From: Bacillus sp. X1(2014) | GTDB lineage: Bacteria > Bacillota > Bacilli > Bacillales_B > DSM-18226 | Length of the DNA stretch: 24,387 bases | Direction of reading: 5' to 3' | Assembly: GCF_007678255.1 (NCBI RefSeq) | Contig: NZ_VEED01000036.1 | Location: forward strand, 1 to 24,387 | The notes under the pieces: model-generated | What the model saw: the letters and a program-made list of their open reading frames with translations, nothing else | Databases searched by the model: none | What the model was told of the DNA's origin: nothing | In this document: positions 22,289-24,387 of the stretch, piece by piece | How the letters are laid out: every line of letters begins with the position of its first letter | Position numbering within the stretch: the stretch's first letter is position 1 | Made by a program: the position numbers and the translations under genes

Positions 22289-22615
22289 ATGAAAGGAATA
22301 AGTAATGATCTCAAATTTTTTATTGGATTTACTTTTTTTGTGGTGATTATAATTTATGTTTTTGTCCGAGGGAAAAAATTAGAAAAGATATTAGTCGTCT
22401 GTTCTATCGCATTTTTTATGGTTAATTTATTAGCAAATGGGTTCTATATTTCGAATATATCAGGATATTTGTATTCAATTGTTTCAAGTATTGCTATAAC
22501 AATTATTTTTATAAATACAATTAAAAGGAAAGAGTATGTATGGAGCGTTGTATCCTTCTTATTAATACTGTTCTTTTTTATTAACCTCATAACAATATTA
22601 TTTGTCTTGTTTTAA
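22289..22615 (+). CDS. Small hydrophobic membrane protein
   Basis: A frame of 108 residues from ATG 22289 (118 from a TTG at 22259 that lies inside the repeat's H3). Four hydrophobic segments are visible, for example FFIGFTFFVVIIIYVFV, VVCSIAFFMVNLLANGFY, SIVSSIAITIIFINTI and VVSFLLILFFFINLITIL, separated by short basic loops (RGKKLEK, KRKE). Neither start has a good ribosome binding site. Topology suggests an integral membrane protein of unknown role. The next gene starts 80 bases downstream on the same strand. Confidence 0.55.
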   Translation: MKGISNDLKFFIGFTFFVVIIIYVFVRGKKLEKILVVCSIAFFMVNLLANGFYISNISGYLYSIVSSIAITIIFINTIKRKEYVWSVVSFLLILFFFINLITILFVLF

Positions 22616-22694
22616 AATATTAAGTAGCAACATCAACCCATATTTATTATTGACCTATCAGGTACTATTGTAAACAAAGAGGAGATCTTAATTG

Positions 22695-23198
22695 ATGAGG
22701 TATTTTGATTACTTAACATCCAATAAGAATGAATTCGTCACACAAATAGAACATCTATTTACAAAGTATAAAGTTCAACCAGTTGGAAGCGGGTACATTG
22801 ATTGTATAGTTATGAAAAATAATTTAGAAGAGTTTATTAAAGAATTAACAGCTTTAGGAATACTTATTTCTGATGTATCTTGGTGGTGTTATGTTAATCC
22901 AAATAATGAAACAACTGAATGCCCACACGGAATGGGAGGTCCAAAATCGACATATTATGAAGGTTGGTTTAGTGAATTGCAAAATGACTTTTTTGAAGCA
23001 GATAGTGAAAAAGTAAATTCAATTTTAAATTCATATGATAAACAATCGATAAACGCTTTAAACATACAAACAATAGATGGGATAAAAAATATGCTTAACA
23101 AACCCTTCAAATATACTCCAACCGATTACATACAATGTAATAAATGTGTAATGCCTGGAGTATGGTTGCTTGTTCCTGAGGATTGGGAGCGTAATTAA
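22695..23198 (+). CDS. Hypothetical soluble protein, 167 residues
   Basis: ATG 22695 with AGAGGAG about 10 bases upstream; the TTG at 22692 is not needed. It is a globular acidic protein with conserved-looking features: SWWCYVNPNNETTECPHGMG (about 71-90), PKSTYYEGWFSELQNDFF, and near the end CNKCVMPGVWLLVPEDWER. Cys and His in the two motifs could bind a metal. I recognise no named family. It resembles the small orphan proteins often found as lone immunity-type genes in Bacillus, but no toxin is adjacent. A full repeat follows 22 bases after the stop. Confidence 0.75.
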   Translation: MRYFDYLTSNKNEFVTQIEHLFTKYKVQPVGSGYIDCIVMKNNLEEFIKELTALGILISDVSWWCYVNPNNETTECPHGMGGPKSTYYEGWFSELQNDFFEADSEKVNSILNSYDKQSINALNIQTIDGIKNMLNKPFKYTPTDYIQCNKCVMPGVWLLVPEDWERN

Positions 23199-23220
23199 AT
23201 ATACTTAAGATAAAACAGAT

Positions 23221-23313
23221 TTATTGAACCAATGGGTGCAAGAGTTGAAGATCCAAGCTGCTATCGTAGGCGGCTTATCTTATTGTGCTAACGAAGCAGG
23301 TTAGTGAAAAAAG
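23221..23313 (+). repeat. Three-hairpin interspersed repeat, full copy
   Basis: H1: TTATTGAACCAATGGGTGCA, AGAGTTGAAG. H2: AAGCTGC / GCGGCTT with one G-U pair. H3: CTTATTGTGCTAACGAAGCA, GGTTAGTGAAAAAAG. It lies between convergent genes. Confidence 0.8.
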
Positions 23314-23373
23314 AAAAAACGCTTAATTCGTTATTGCCCCCTATTATTCGCTTGAGAATTAACAGACATAAAT

Positions 23374-23398
23374 CTAAAAAAAAGAGGGAAACCCCTCT
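23374..23398 (-). terminator. Terminator of the minus-strand secreted-protein gene
   Basis: Stem AGAGGG / CCCTCT with a 4-base loop. On the minus strand it is followed by eight T. It lies 3 bases beyond the stop at 23402. Confidence 0.8.
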
Positions 23399-23401
23399 AT
23401 G

Positions 23402-23863
23402 TTATCTTGTAAGTTGAAAAATGAATTGTCCTTTAAACTTCCGTTGGTCACTATTTTTATGTTTCCAGGTTACAGATACCATTAATGCAGTTGCCTTAGT
23501 ATCTAAAGGAAAATTGGAATGATGAAATGATTGTTCTAAAGGCTTGCCTTCGTCGTATTCGACAGTAAACAGTTCATAAAATGTTGACGCAGACTTAGGT
23601 AAGTTTTTATATCCCTCAACCCTGACTAATTCAATATTTTCGTCACCAATATTTTTAATGTCTAGGTTGTATACATGCTACAGCGCTGGTCTTATAGACT
23701 TGTTAAGCTTTTTGTCACTATGGTCTGGCTTTCCAACTGTTACTTTCCATTGTTTTGTTTCTAGTGTCCTAGGCAAGTTTTCCAATGCGTTAGCTTCTGA
23801 GTCCTTTGGCATCATCATTGTAGATACTATAGTAAATAAAAGAAATAATGCTATTTTTTTCAC
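23402..23863 (-). pseudogene. Secreted protein gene interrupted by an in-frame TAG
   Basis: The minus strand encodes 153 codons in one frame with a single TAG at codon 62 (23678-23680). It starts at GTG 23863 with AAGGATG upstream. The N-terminus MKKIALFLLFTIVSTMMM is a signal peptide. Before the TAG: RTLETKQWKVTVGKPDHS. After it, in the same frame: YNLDIKNIGDENIELVRVEG, FHHSNFPLDTKATALMVSVT and the end FKGQFIFQLTR. The second half has a beta-rich immunoglobulin-like look. A point mutation (for example CAG or AAG to TAG) or a read error would explain it. Family not recognised. Confidence 0.75.
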
Positions 23864-23958
23864 TATATCACATCCTTTTTTTAAGATTAGTTTGGTATTT
23901 GTTTAACCTATTCATTCAAACAAAAAAGTAATGAATAAAACGATAATTGTGTAATCCC

Positions 23959-24000
23959 TTGTTTAACCAACGGGTGCTTGAATTCAAAAGGGTTGAATTA
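23959..24000 (+). repeat. Interspersed repeat, H1 copy
   Basis: TTGTTTAACCAACGGGTGCT followed by TGAATTCAAAAGGGTTGAAT: an H1 core with altered arms. In the 524 bases from 23864 to the window end there is no supported gene; this copy, a candidate small RNA and one more repeat end are all that is seen. Confidence 0.5.
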
Positions 24001-24088
24001 AGTTAATGGAAAAGCAATCAAAGACAGCGGATGCATAATTATTTAATTTATTGAATAAAAATTAATTATATGTTAATATAATAATAGT

Positions 24089-24190
24089 TTAAATTCTTCT
24101 GAGTTTAGACCTCCTAAAATGGACTTAGCCTAGACCACTAAGTTCAACATTGACCTTTGATTTTATAGATCAAAGGTATTTTTTTTTTAT
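24089..24190 (+). ncRNA. Candidate small RNA
   Basis: A compact unit without an ORF: a TATAAT element at 24077-24082 (the best -35 candidate, TTGAAT at 24051, has a 20-base spacer and is weak), a C-rich open segment AGACCTCCTAAAA (24107-24119) complementary to Shine-Dalgarno sequences, an 8-bp hairpin GGACTTAG / CTAAGTTC (24121-24145), and a strong terminator. C-rich loops plus a terminal stem are typical of base-pairing regulatory RNAs in Firmicutes. No known RNA family is recognised, and transcription is not shown. Confidence 0.35.
24153..24190 (+). terminator. Strong terminator near the window end
   Basis: A perfect 8-bp stem ACCTTTGA / TCAAAGGT with a 9-base loop, then A and ten T (24179-24188). 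No protein gene ends close upstream on this strand, which is why a small RNA is proposed. Confidence 0.85.
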
Positions 24191-24256
24191 TTTCTTTTGG
24201 ATATTTTTGTAAAATGTCACTCATTCTACATAATTCTTGATTTAAATTGAACGTAG

Positions 24257-24286
24257 TTTTGTGAAATTATGTACTTAAACTAAACC
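24257..24286 (+). repeat. Interspersed repeat, left end only
   Basis: TTTTGTGAAATTATGTACTT then AAACTAAA matches the conserved left flank and the start of H1, after which similarity stops. It is probably a truncated copy. Confidence 0.4.
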
Positions 24287-24387
24287 AGCTAATAGTTTGT
24301 CAATATTTTCCATAAAAAACTTTAAATATCTCATGTTATACTAAAAAAGTGCATGCCAAATAACCTTCCGTTAGTCTGATTTTGGAA

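Noticed and set aside
5977..23313. CRISPR array
   Set aside because: The repeats are far apart, variable in sequence and separated by genes, with no regular spacers and no cas genes.

Overview
The window reads as a low-GC Gram-positive chromosome segment from the Bacillaceae; the genus cannot be fixed from sequence alone. The evidence is strong AGGAGG-type ribosome binding sites, Bacillus-type Zur boxes in front of a ZagA/YciC GTPase and a znuA-like gene, a YcgR/YcgQ permease pair, a zinc-independent L33 protein, and many small orphan genes typical of Bacillus accessory DNA.

Layout. (1) 1-5.4 kb: a TetR-family regulator followed by an operon-like run on the + strand: alpha/beta hydrolase, Old Yellow Enzyme-type reductase, quinone-oxidoreductase-like MDR enzyme, second alpha/beta hydrolase. 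At least three copies of a 14-bp palindrome flank the regulator and lie ahead of the first hydrolase, so local TetR control is likely. (2) 5.4-11.5 kb: CPCC-domain protein, frameshifted doxX, pirin divergent from an HxlR regulator, flavin amine oxidase, a frameshifted small gene, and a DUF421 membrane protein. (3) 11.5-14.7 kb: an MscS channel, then decayed DNA with a truncated and frameshifted tyrosine recombinase, truncated genes, small ORFs and an aldo/keto reductase remnant. (4) 14.7-20.7 kb: a zinc-starvation block made of ycgQ, ycgR, a frameshifted znuA-like binding-protein gene, zagA, rpmG and zinT, with three Zur-box-like palindromes in the znuA-zagA divergent region. (5) 20.7-24.4 kb: small orphan genes, a badly broken double-CXXCG gene, a secreted-protein gene with an in-frame amber codon, and a candidate small RNA.

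The most striking structure is an interspersed repeat of about 90 bp with three hairpins, H1-H2-H3. About seventeen full, partial or degenerate copies are seen, all in the same orientation. They occur only in regions 2, 3 and 5 and often alternate with single small genes. H1 and H3 are related in sequence. H2 is a terminator-like stem whose sequence differs between copies while pairing is kept. Several reading frames end on a stop codon inside a copy, and in two places H1+H2 and H3 flank a small gene as though one element had been split. This resembles a cassette array, and a dead tyrosine recombinase lies among the copies; recombination itself is inference. Dispersed transcription terminators are the main alternative.

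Many genes are broken. Three have an apparent one-base excess in a homopolymer, so some breaks may be sequencing errors, but others (truncations, internal stops, multiple shifts) look like real decay.
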